From the IMG/VR virus record IMGVR_UViG_3300043464_001323, positions 1 through 24,788 of that record: DNA of 24,788 nucleotides, one strand, 5' to 3'. Below the pieces are notes generated by a model. The model made no database searches, was not told where the DNA came from, and worked only from the letters and a program-made list of their open reading frames with translations. The stretch is from a virus. How positions within the stretch are numbered: position 1 is the first letter of the stretch; each line of letters starts with the position of its first letter. This document shows, piece after piece, positions 13,608-19,714 of the stretch. Both the position numbers and the translations under genes were made by a program.

Positions 13608-14228
13608 TTATGCGCGACGACGACGTGCAGGTTCAGCAGCTTCTACCTGTTTAGGGGCTTCAGTAGCTTCACCATCCATGCCGATCCATTCGACAATCTC
13701 AAAGACTGGCGTAAAGATACGGCCATAAGATTTATGCTGATAGTGATCTTTCTTCAAACGCACCACTGGTACGGGCTTAGATTGATCCTTCTCAACTTGC
13801 TCAGCGATTGCCACTGCTAATGTCTGCACTGCGCGCTTGCCGCCTACAGAAGTCGTTGTGAAACGCGCTTCTAAGTCTTTATCGCTTCCAGTCGTACACT
13901 TCAATGACATACCTACTTGCGCTTCCCAACCCTTCTTCGCACCTGCTGGAGCTGGTTCCAACTCAGGCAGTGGCTCAGATACAGGAACCATCTTCTCGCC
14001 AAGTACAACAGCATCACCCCAAGCGATAAAACCTTGAACAAAACTAAATGGGTTTACTGCCCATAAAGAATCATCGTCAGTTTCAGTTTGGTCTGCGCCG
14101 TATACCCAATGGCCGGTCTTATCCATCTTGATAATGACTGCACCAACTTGCGCAATATCTTTTTCGAATGCACGCAATGCAGTGGAGAGGGAAGTTACTG
14201 GAGGGAGGTTTGCTAATTCAAATGCCAT
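13608..14228 (-). CDS. Conserved phage protein, possible ssDNA-binding protein
   Basis: 206 residues from ATG 14228 with AAAGGA upstream. The middle (GHWVYGADQTE, SLWAVNPFSFVQGFIAWGD, GWEAQVGMSLKC) and TTTSVGGKRAVQTL, YGRIFTPVFEIVEWIGMDG are conserved, as I recall, in a family of phage hypothetical proteins found next to a RecB-like nuclease and polymerase. The sequence is beta-rich with many aromatics. A Pro/Glu linker lies near residue 90 and the protein ends RRRRA. Position is where related phages carry a single-stranded DNA-binding protein (DUF2815 slot), so I infer that role; the acidic C-terminal tail typical of SSB is absent. It is 11 bases from the upstream nuclease gene. Confidence 0.6.
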   Translation of the reverse strand: MAFELANLPPVTSLSTALRAFEKDIAQVGAVIIKMDKTGHWVYGADQTETDDDSLWAVNPFSFVQGFIAWGDAVVLGEKMVPVSEPLPELEPAPAGAKKGWEAQVGMSLKCTTGSDKDLEARFTTTSVGGKRAVQTLAVAIAEQVEKDQSKPVPVVRLKKDHYQHKSYGRIFTPVFEIVEWIGMDGEATEAPKQVEAAEPARRRRA

Positions 14229-14239
14229 GATATTTTCCT

Positions 14240-15352
14240 TTACTGTAGTTTAGAGAGGGCAGCAGTTAATTGCTTCCCGATTTGTAACACCGCTGGTCTT
14301 GGATCAGTGTCCAATGCCAACGTACTGCCCGAAGAAATCGATACAACTAATTCCTTCGGCAATTCACCGCCGATCTTTTTTAACATCTTCTCGGCTTGCG
14401 CTGGAGAGATAACTTCCAGCTCTTTGTATGGTTCGACAAAAGATTTTAACAGAAACTCTTTTGCCTTCTCTTCATCAGTCCACTGACGTGTGCCACGCTT
14501 AGCGACTAACTTATAGCCTGGTACTGCATGACCATTCTCTAACATCTGGAATGCTAACGCACGTAAGTCTTTAATGTAGTCTTCAATCACATCAGCTTGC
14601 GCTAACTGCATTCCAATCTGATCAGCAGGTAAATTTGTTAGTTGCACTTTCAATGCGCGTTCAACTGCGCCGGTCATCTTAGGACAAATTGGTTTTGCTG
14701 CACACCATCTGCAATGATCCCCCGTCTCCATCTTAGGTTCAGGCCATGATGATTCACGTACAGCCGCAGCTAATTCTTGTTCAAACTGTTGCACTCGTGC
14801 AGGCGTTGTCACCCAACGTCTTACCATTGGTGGCTGCACGATAATACATTCGATTTCTTTTATATCTTTAAATACCCACTCTACTTCTTTAGTTCGCATT
14901 GATGCTGCTGCATAAAATAACAACTGTGGATTTTCTTCTGCTTCAACGGTAACCCCATCACCAAATTTCCAATCCAATACAATAGCGCGATCGCCAATGC
15001 GACCCAGCAAATCAGTTGAACCAAAAACGCCAGGTAAGAAATCACCAAACCCAACTCTACTTTCGACCACGTATTCCATAGTCTGTTCAGGATCGATGTC
15101 ATTGAGGGCTTGCAAAGCGGGAACAATCTTTTCGTCATATAAATCCTGTGTCAAAACTTGGTCTTTATAAGTTGCGCCAATAACTGGTTCACCACCATCC
15201 AGAATTTTAGCTATGACGTCATGTAGTAGCGTGCCACGATCTGCGTGTTCGCTTGACGGTTTAGGCGGCATCTTAGCAACTAAGGCCACTGATGCAGGGC
15301 AGTTGATCACACGTTTAGCAGTTGATCCACCGACGATAGTTGAATGGGACAC
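14240..15352 (-). CDS. RecB/Cas4-type nuclease with Fe-S cysteines (DUF2800-like)
   Basis: A PD-(D/E)XK exonuclease-like protein, first gene of the replication operon. I use GTG 15352, which follows AAAGGAGAG at 4-7 bases. An in-frame ATG at 15409 would add 19 unlikely residues and run across the promoter. With this start there are 370 residues: GTLLH (40-44), GSTDLL (111-116, D114), LDWKFGDG (126-133, D127/K129) and NPQLLFYA (141-148, Q143) form the RecB-family active site. C18 plus C214-x2-C217-x5-C223 match the one-plus-three cysteine layout of Fe-S nucleases such as Cas4 and AddB. Expected role: end resection or recombination during replication. All active-site residues are present. Confidence 0.9.
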   Translation of the reverse strand: MSHSTIVGGSTAKRVINCPASVALVAKMPPKPSSEHADRGTLLHDVIAKILDGGEPVIGATYKDQVLTQDLYDEKIVPALQALNDIDPEQTMEYVVESRVGFGDFLPGVFGSTDLLGRIGDRAIVLDWKFGDGVTVEAEENPQLLFYAAASMRTKEVEWVFKDIKEIECIIVQPPMVRRWVTTPARVQQFEQELAAAVRESSWPEPKMETGDHCRWCAAKPICPKMTGAVERALKVQLTNLPADQIGMQLAQADVIEDYIKDLRALAFQMLENGHAVPGYKLVAKRGTRQWTDEEKAKEFLLKSFVEPYKELEVISPAQAEKMLKKIGGELPKELVVSISSGSTLALDTDPRPAVLQIGKQLTAALSKLQ

Positions 15353-15380
15353 TGTACTCTCCTTTACTGTTTGAGCCTCA

Positions 15381-15409
15381 AATGTAGCACATAAAAAATT
15401 GTTGTGCAA
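15381..15409 (-). promoter_or_regulatory. Promoter of the replication operon
   Basis: On the minus strand, TTGCAC (15409-15404), a 17-base spacer and TACATT (15386-15381) with an extended TGC just before it. The predicted start is near 15374, leaving about 22 bases of leader that contain the ribosome-binding site for GTG 15352. It overlaps the plus-strand promoter back to back. Confidence 0.5.
15387..15407. promoter_or_regulatory. Inverted repeat in the divergent promoter region
   Basis: GCACA (15387-15391) and TGTGC (15403-15407) are inverted with centres 16 bases apart around an AT-only-like core. The repeat lies inside the spacers of both divergent promoters, so a dimeric repressor here, for example the HTH protein at 17619, could switch both operons at once. 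Only five bases per arm, so chance is possible. Confidence 0.35.
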
Positions 15410-15431
15410 AAGTTTTTTAGCATGTTATAGT
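15402..15431 (+). promoter_or_regulatory. Promoter of the VRR-NUC/helicase operon, leaderless start
   Basis: TTGTGC (15402-15407), an 18-base spacer and TATAGT (15426-15431), one base off the -10 consensus. The expected transcription start, seven bases after the hexamer, is 15438, exactly the A of the VRR-NUC ATG. The -35 matches consensus at only three positions. Confidence 0.5.
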
Positions 15432-15437
15432 TTGGGC

Positions 15438-15734
15438 ATGTTAGAAAAAGAAATAGAAAACCATCTGGAATGGGTCGTTGAGCGCATGGGTGGCAAGTCG
15501 TGGAAGTTCACGTCGCCTGGGCGTAAAGGTGTGGCAGACCGCGTTGTATGCCTGCCCGATGGCAATACATGGTTTATAGAATTGAAGCGCCCTAAAGGCG
15601 GCGTATTAGCACCATTGCAGGCTGAATTTAGAAGTCAAATGGGCTTACTAAACCAGAAATACGCATTACTACATACGAAGGAATTAATTGATGAGTGGTC
15701 TAAAGCTCAGGCCTTACCAAGAACAAGCGTGTGA
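15438..15734 (+). CDS. VRR-NUC domain nuclease
   Basis: 98 residues from ATG 15438. A further in-frame ATG at 15399 lies upstream of the likely -10 and gives an atypical N-terminus. The standalone VRR-NUC fold is clear: E8, GRKGVADRVV (28-37, D34), FIELKRPKG (46-54, E48/K50) and LAPLQ (57-61, Q61) are the metal-binding and catalytic residues. Small VRR-NUC proteins of phages cleave branched DNA, acting like Holliday-junction resolvases or helping process replication forks and packaging substrates. It overlaps the helicase gene by 44 bases, so the two are coupled and probably act together. No ribosome-binding site precedes the ATG. Confidence 0.92.
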   Translation: MLEKEIENHLEWVVERMGGKSWKFTSPGRKGVADRVVCLPDGNTWFIELKRPKGGVLAPLQAEFRSQMGLLNQKYALLHTKELIDEWSKAQALPRTSV

Positions 15735-17028
15735 CTTTCTCTACGAGAGAGATCGTGCCATGATCTTGGCGCCTGTGGGCGCCGGTAAGACTGCTATCAC
15801 GTTAACCGCTATGGTCGCTATGATCAAAGACGGGCACGCTAAACGCTTTTTAGTTTTAGCGCCTAAACGTGTGTGTACTGACGTCTGGCCAATCGAAGCA
15901 AAGAAATGGACAAGTTTGCGTTTAAGCGTAGCAGTCGGTACGCCTGCGCAACGTAAGGCCGCGTTAACTGACGGCGATATTGTGGCTACCAATTACGACA
16001 ATATTCAATGGCTAGCAGAGCAAAAACTAGACTTTGATGCAATTGTATTTGACGAACTAACCAGACTAAAAAACCCATCTGGCACGCGCTTTAAAGCGCT
16101 GATGAAAGTCATCGACAAATTCAAAATACGATGGGGCTTGACGGGCTCGTTCACCAGTAATGGCCTTGAAGACGTATTCGGTCAGTGCAAAATTGTCGAT
16201 CAAGGCTTGCTGGGGCGCAGCAAAGGCGCGTTTATGCAGCAGTATTTTATTCTGATGAATAAGGATTTTGGCGAGTGGGCACCACGTCCAGGCTCATTGG
16301 CGCTTGTGATGCAGCGCATTAAACATGCGACGTACGTGCTAGAGCCTGGTGAATACAAAGACAAACTACCGCCTTGCTACGTCACCGAAATGCGCTGCAA
16401 GATGGAAGACCGTCTTCCGTACGAGAAGATGAAGAAAGACTTTGTGGCAGAATTCCCTGATGCTAAGGCCGTTGCAGCAAATGCAGGCGTGGTCACAGGA
16501 AAATTACAGCAAATGGCGTCCGGCTTTGTCTATGAAACGACGCGGATTGCTTCTGAAGTACCAGGTAAATTCCTCACGACGCAAAAACCTGTTTGGTTTA
16601 GCGACCATAAATTTGATTTACTTGAGGAGCTACTAAATGAAAATCAGCGCGCTAATACAATCTTGGTTTATCAGTTTCAAGAAGAGTTGGCAGAACTTAA
16701 GCGCCGCTATAAACAACTTACCACCCTCGATGACGCGAATGCGATCGAGCGATGGAACAAAGGTGAAGTTGAACTTTTGGCCGTTCACCCGAAAAGCGCG
16801 GGTCACGGCCTCAATTTACAGTTCGGAGGGAGGCATATGGTCTTCGTATCACTTCCCTGGTCACTTGAACTCTACGAACAAACAGTCGGTCGATTACACC
16901 GAAGCGGGCAGTTGCACGAAGTGTGGGTCTACATCCTTATGGCGGAAAAGACAGTCGACGAAAAAATATGGGCTGCACTGCACGACAAAAAAGCATTTTC
17001 GGATATAGCAATGGAGGAGTTGAAATGA
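15691..17028 (+). CDS. SNF2-family DNA helicase/translocase
   Basis: 445 residues from ATG 15691; AAGGA lies 8 bases upstream (a TTG just before it is also in frame). Superfamily 2 motifs are in order: Q-motif-like LRPYQEQA (6-13), Walker A APVGAGKTA (27-35), DELT (121-124), GLTGS (149-153), then SAGHGLNLQ and QTVGRLHRSGQ (397-407, arginine finger). This is the compact SNF2 form found in many phages next to VRR-NUC. It probably moves along double-stranded DNA to remodel forks or supply substrate to the nuclease. Its stop overlaps the next start as ATGA (17025-17028). All ATPase residues are present. Confidence 0.95.
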   Translation: MSGLKLRPYQEQACDFLYERDRAMILAPVGAGKTAITLTAMVAMIKDGHAKRFLVLAPKRVCTDVWPIEAKKWTSLRLSVAVGTPAQRKAALTDGDIVATNYDNIQWLAEQKLDFDAIVFDELTRLKNPSGTRFKALMKVIDKFKIRWGLTGSFTSNGLEDVFGQCKIVDQGLLGRSKGAFMQQYFILMNKDFGEWAPRPGSLALVMQRIKHATYVLEPGEYKDKLPPCYVTEMRCKMEDRLPYEKMKKDFVAEFPDAKAVAANAGVVTGKLQQMASGFVYETTRIASEVPGKFLTTQKPVWFSDHKFDLLEELLNENQRANTILVYQFQEELAELKRRYKQLTTLDDANAIERWNKGEVELLAVHPKSAGHGLNLQFGGRHMVFVSLPWSLELYEQTVGRLHRSGQLHEVWVYILMAEKTVDEKIWAALHDKKAFSDIAMEELK

Positions 17029-17210
17029 AACGATTAGATTTTTGGTTAGCTAAACTTAAAGTGGCGCTAACCGAAAGAAAATTTATACGACGACGTATGA
17101 ATCAATCAGTACGCGCCTTTGAAAACAACACGAAACAAATTGAAACCATACAGGAGAAAATTGACTATGAAAAAGCTAAGCTGGCGAGCACTAAACGAAA
17201 AGCTGTCTAA
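17025..17210 (+). CDS. Small basic coiled-coil protein, 61 aa
   Basis: ATG 17025 overlaps the helicase stop by 4 bases; GGAGGAG is just upstream inside the helicase gene. The product MKRLDFWLAKLKVALTERKF continues into a Lys/Glu helix (NNTKQIETIQEKIDYEKAKL), strongly basic and coiled-coil-like. A longer frame from 16923 is a shadow of the helicase. No family recognised. Likely a DNA- or RNA-associated accessory of the helicase operon; role unknown. Confidence 0.65.
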   Translation: MKRLDFWLAKLKVALTERKFIRRRMNQSVRAFENNTKQIETIQEKIDYEKAKLASTKRKAV

Positions 17211-17361
17211 CATGACAGAAGAAGAAGTTCTTAAGATGCTACAAATTGAAGTATCTAAAGACAAACGGGCGTCATACATCCAACGCCTACATCAACGCTT
17301 TTGTACTTTGCGTGATGCAAGAGAAAGGATGGAACTGTTAAAGGGAGCAATACGGCCATGA
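17167..17361 (+). CDS. Conserved small phage protein, 64 aa
   Basis: Starts at ATG 17167 within the previous gene, with AGGAG about 10 bases upstream. MKKLSWRALNEKLSNMTEEE then VLKMLQIEV and YIQRLHQRFCTLRDARERMELL match a small helical protein I recall from many Pseudomonas and Burkholderiales phages, always near replication genes and of unknown function ('LTEEEVLxML...RLHxRYxTLRxxRER'). Basic, two or three helices, probably a protein-protein or DNA contact factor. It overlaps the next start as ATGA. Confidence 0.75.
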   Translation: MKKLSWRALNEKLSNMTEEEVLKMLQIEVSKDKRASYIQRLHQRFCTLRDARERMELLKGAIRP

Positions 17362-17456
17362 TTTATACGCCGGAACAGCGCGCAGCCATTATGCGTCGTC
17401 GTGTTGCCGTGCGCCGTAGAGCTGAAGATATTAAGGAGGAGAAAGATGCTGCGTGA
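17358..17456 (+). CDS. Arginine-rich microprotein, 32 aa
   Basis: Coupled to the previous gene by ATGA (17358-17361), with GGGAG upstream. The product is MIYTPEQRAAIMRRRVAVRR then RAEDIKEEKDAA: a basic, helix-forming segment followed by an acidic end. The last 11 bases overlap the next start. The tight stop-start overlaps at both ends support translation. No family; an RNA- or DNA-contacting peptide is possible from its charge. Confidence 0.55.
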   Translation: MIYTPEQRAAIMRRRVAVRRRAEDIKEEKDAA

Positions 17457-17622
17457 TGGTAAGCACATTAAGGAACCGCCACCAGAAATCGGTAAGTATT
17501 GGATGCCTCAAGCGTGCGTATCCGATAAAACTGATGAAGAACAATTTATGCAAGAAGTATTACTTGAACGAGATAGGCCACCAATATGGAAAACACTACT
17601 AGCAAAACTATTACAGTCATGA
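17446..17622 (+). CDS. Hypothetical protein, 58 aa
   Basis: ATG 17446 is preceded by AAGGAGGAG, the strongest ribosome-binding site in this operon; the in-frame start at 17401 is a shadow of the previous gene. The product (MLRDGKHIKEPPPEIGKYWM...) has a Pro-rich start and an acidic helix (TDEEQFMQEVLLERD), then a short amphipathic end. No family recognised. It is coupled to the HTH gene by an ATGA overlap at 17619-17622. Confidence 0.65.
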   Translation: MLRDGKHIKEPPPEIGKYWMPQACVSDKTDEEQFMQEVLLERDRPPIWKTLLAKLLQS

Positions 17623-17822
17623 AACCGCATCGGCTATTTGACCACTTGATCGTAACGTATAAACTAAAAAACGATCGTCAACTAGCTAGGTATATTGGCG
17701 TTGCGCCTTCCACTGTTTGTAAGATAAGAGCGCGCACAAAGAAAATGTCGCCGATGGTCATATTAAAAGTCTACGATTACTCTAAGATGCCAATCGAATC
17801 GATTAGGGAGCTATCTAAATGA
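17619..17822 (+). CDS. Cro/C1-like helix-turn-helix regulator, 67 aa
   Basis: I use ATG 17619, overlapping the previous stop as ATGA like its neighbours; ATG 17586 in frame would add 11 residues. MKPHRLFDHLIVTYKLKNDR continues with QLARYIGVAPSTVCKIRART: a classic HTH (helix QLARYIG, turn VAPS, recognition helix TVCKIRA, about residues 21-40), followed by a short dimerisation-like helix (IESIRELSK). Likely binds a phage operator; candidates are the inverted repeat at 15387-15407 of its own operon promoter and the repeats at 5413-5600. There is no C1-type protease domain, so this is not a standard lysogeny repressor. Confidence 0.8.
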   Translation: MKPHRLFDHLIVTYKLKNDRQLARYIGVAPSTVCKIRARTKKMSPMVILKVYDYSKMPIESIRELSK

Positions 17823-17917
17823 TGGAAATCTATTTAATTAGCGGGATGTTTTTTGGCGCTGGCGCCGTGTTTGGCGCCGTTGCCTTGTGCATCTGGTGGG
17901 CATCCCGCCACGATTAA
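17819..17917 (+). CDS. Single-span membrane microprotein, 32 aa
   Basis: ATG 17819 overlaps the HTH stop (ATGA), with a second ATG right after. The peptide MMEIYLISGMFFGAGAVFGA is followed by VALCIWWASRHD. It is one membrane span with glycine spacing (FFGAGAVFGA) typical of tightly packed helices, and a short charged tail. Its stop overlaps the stop of the convergent endolysin gene by 4 bases. Possible roles are a membrane modulator or a small accessory lysis factor; the early-type operon argues for the former. Confidence 0.55.
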   Translation: MMEIYLISGMFFGAGAVFGAVALCIWWASRHD

Positions 17918-18342
17918 ACGAATGGACGTGTGCCAGTCTTATCTATAATCAGCTTTTGGCCTCTGGGCTTAGCTTCAGCAGTATTAGGAATACTGACATG
18001 CGTCCACCTATCAAATTCGCGGATAACTTGATCATATGGAAGTTTAGCCCCGATGATCGCACGTACGACTTCATCAGGCGTCATGCCAGGGACTCGGATA
18101 TCAGCAGCGCAGCCGATCCGATGCTGACTCGTATCCTTACTCCCTACGGCGTCATTTACCTCCTTACACCGAAAGGCACTATTTATGAGGACAGGTTTGC
18201 CGCCAACCGCCGTCTTAACCGTCTCAAGAAATGCAGCCAATCGCGTAAGGTTCGCCAACTCAGATTCATTCGGCGTATTTTCAAACTCGCGATGATCCGT
18301 ATGCGTCAACTCATCCAGAGTAAAGTTAGGTGATAAGTTCAT
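17914..18342 (-). CDS. Endolysin, M15 D-Ala-D-Ala peptidase
   Basis: 142 residues from ATG 18342 with GAGGAA upstream, overlapping the Rz stop by 4 bases. The Peptidase M15_3 fold is clear: NSAFRCKEVNDAVG (54-67), SQHRIGCAAD (72-81, zinc ligands H74 and D81) and WTHVS (113-117, H115 as third ligand). It cleaves peptide cross-links of peptidoglycan to lyse the cell. There is no signal peptide, so export needs the holin encoded upstream in this operon. Unusually it is the last gene of the lysis set, downstream of holin and spanins. Confidence 0.93.
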   Translation of the reverse strand: MNLSPNFTLDELTHTDHREFENTPNESELANLTRLAAFLETVKTAVGGKPVLINSAFRCKEVNDAVGSKDTSQHRIGCAADIRVPGMTPDEVVRAIIGAKLPYDQVIREFDRWTHVSIPNTAEAKPRGQKLIIDKTGTRPFV

Positions 18343-18827
18343 TTACGTTCCTCTTCTAAGATCATTTGGCAGGCTGTGAGTTGGAGAGTAATTTGGTCTG
18401 CTCGCTCGGCTTCATTTGCAAGGCCTCTGACAAATTCTTCAGGAAGGTAGCAGACTGTTTCTGGCTGATCGCCGCTGGCACGGGGGGCAGTTTCGGGCAT
18501 TCCACTGCTATTGTTTGCACTCTTGGCGCCTGGGACGCGCAAGACGCCAGCACGAGCGGCAGCAAGTAAATCATTCTTCTCATTTTGAACCTTTCTATTC
18601 TCTTCAAGTAGTTTAGCTTCAGCCTGTTGAAACTGCTGCGCTTGGCGACGCTCAGTCGCCCTAGCTGCTTCTTGCGCCTTATTAATCGCTATTGCTGCTT
18701 GCGCATTGGCTTCAGCCTTCTCAGCTTGCCATTGCGCCTGCACGACTGCTTGGCCTTGATTATGGCCGTAGAAGTAAGCAGCAATTGATAGCACTAAAGC
18801 ACCTAATAAAATCCATGGGCTAGGCAT
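18339..18827 (-). CDS. Rz: Rz-type inner-membrane spanin
   Basis: 162 residues starting MPSPWILLGALVLSIAAYFY: an N-terminal signal anchor (about 4-20), then a long Ala/Gln/Glu coiled coil (AQWQAEKAEANAQAAIAIN... to about 95), then a Pro/Ser linker and a second helix. This is the i-spanin layout: anchored in the inner membrane and spanning the periplasm to fuse with the outer membrane through Rz1. Rz1 is nested in another frame of the same DNA, a hallmark of the lambda-type pair. It overlaps the holin-like gene by 8 bases. Two cysteines (VCYLPEE, LTACQMI) near the end may form disulfides. Confidence 0.88.
   Translation of the reverse strand: MPSPWILLGALVLSIAAYFYGHNQGQAVVQAQWQAEKAEANAQAAIAINKAQEAARATERRQAQQFQQAEAKLLEENRKVQNEKNDLLAAARAGVLRVPGAKSANNSSGMPETAPRASGDQPETVCYLPEEFVRGLANEAERADQITLQLTACQMILEEERK
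18362..18583 (-). CDS. Rz1: Rz1-type outer-membrane spanin lipoprotein, nested in Rz
   Basis: 73 residues wholly inside the Rz gene in a different frame. ATG 18583 follows GAAAGG at 7 bases; a TTG at 18607 would add 8 residues. MRRMIYLLPLVLASCASQAP has a lipobox (LASC, acylated C15), so the protein becomes an outer-membrane lipoprotein. The mature part has the usual proline-rich bit (CPKLPPVPAAI) and a helical end. It pairs with Rz to disrupt the outer membrane at lysis, which shows the host is Gram-negative. The nested arrangement is common but striking. Confidence 0.88.
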   Translation of the reverse strand: MRRMIYLLPLVLASCASQAPRVQTIAVECPKLPPVPAAISQKQSATFLKNLSEALQMKPSEQTKLLSNSQPAK

Positions 18828-19101
18828 TTTCTTCTTTCCCTGCTTTGATAGACTCGATTTTTTCTTGGCCTCTTGTCCATGCAGAGATACCCAAAATCGC
18901 CATGAAGGTTATATGAATGAACCCGCCTGATTGCAAAGTCAATGAAGTCCATTCTCTGAACGCATCATTAGCTGCTTGCGTCTCCCAAAACTGAACTATC
19001 GTCCAGAAAACAGGGAAGATTACAAAGTCGCACAAACAGATAATCATGTACGTAACCGCCATCATAGGGCGCCACTTCTTTGTCATCCAGTCATCATTCA
19101 T
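18820..19101 (-). CDS. Holin-like membrane protein
   Basis: 93 residues from ATG 19101 (MNDDWMTKKWRPMMAVTYMI) with AAGGAGG six bases upstream; an in-frame start at 19140 belongs inside the previous gene. There are two hydrophobic segments: about 10-33 (MMAVTYMIICLCDFVIFPVF) and about 61-77 (FIHITFMAILGISAW), with a charged C-terminus (RGQEKIESIKAGKEENA). Size, topology and position just before Rz/Rz1 and the endolysin fit a holin that permeabilises the inner membrane. The family is not certain; a pinholin or antiholin is possible. Confidence 0.72.
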   Translation of the reverse strand: MNDDWMTKKWRPMMAVTYMIICLCDFVIFPVFWTIVQFWETQAANDAFREWTSLTLQSGGFIHITFMAILGISAWTRGQEKIESIKAGKEENA

Positions 19102-19712
19102 TGTGAACCTCCTTGCTGAAACATCCATCGAATAAACCATGCGAAACCCGCGATAATCAACGTAATTACAAAACCGCCTAGAATGTTGTAGACGATCTCA
19201 AAAATGCGCCTACGTTTACGCTTCTTGGCCATTTGTTCACGTTTGATCTCTAAAATTTTTTCTGTCTCAGCGCGTCTTGCTTCTTCTTGCGCAGCTTTTT
19301 CGGCATTGACGATAGCATCACGTCGTCTGCATAACTCATCATAAAGGCCAGATTCGTTGCACTGATAGATTAGATAGTTCTTGATCTCTTCTTCTTGATC
19401 ACGCAACTCGCGCTCCATCTGCATTGCTTCTAAGGCTAATACAGTGGCTGATTTCTTTGGTGCGGGTTTAGCAGGAGAGCCGTCTTCAGTTACTGGCGGT
19501 TTGATTTTGGCATTCTTAACTTCATTAATATGCTTTTGTGTCTCGCCATGCGCGACAAACACATTAACTAAAGCACCGAATGATTGTTTGGCGTCCATGC
19601 CTGCCTTAGCGCAAGCACGGAATTCATCCATCGCATTCTTACTCATGTCAAAAGCTGACTTGAGCGCTTTCGCACCACCAACGACAGCGCTGATGGTGAT
19701 CGGGTCAAGCAT
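19098..19712 (-). CDS. Coiled-coil membrane-anchored phage protein, 204 aa
   Basis: MLDPITISAVVGGAKALKSA opens a small-residue helix that looks membrane-active. The middle is a long Glu/Arg-rich coiled coil (about 85-165). KKRKRRR near 166 precedes a single membrane span (GGFVITLIIAGFAWFIRWMF, about 178-198). ATG 19712 has AGGAG at 5 bases; the stop overlaps the holin start as ATGA. It lies between the ejection-type protein and the lysis genes. Similar proteins in related podoviruses are unassigned; it could be a minor virion protein entering the membrane or a lysis partner. Confidence 0.6.
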   Translation of the reverse strand: MLDPITISAVVGGAKALKSAFDMSKNAMDEFRACAKAGMDAKQSFGALVNVFVAHGETQKHINEVKNAKIKPPVTEDGSPAKPAPKKSATVLALEAMQMERELRDQEEEIKNYLIYQCNESGLYDELCRRRDAIVNAEKAAQEEARRAETEKILEIKREQMAKKRKRRRIFEIVYNILGGFVITLIIAGFAWFIRWMFQQGGSQ

Positions 19713-19714
19713 GA

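Noticed and set aside
15353-15409. 19-residue N-terminal extension of the Fe-S nuclease
   Set aside because: It crosses the promoter for the same gene, and GTG 15352 has a much better ribosome-binding site.
17887-18333. 148-codon plus-strand frame
   Set aside because: Lies antisense to the endolysin, whose zinc-ligand motifs are intact; no ribosome-binding site.
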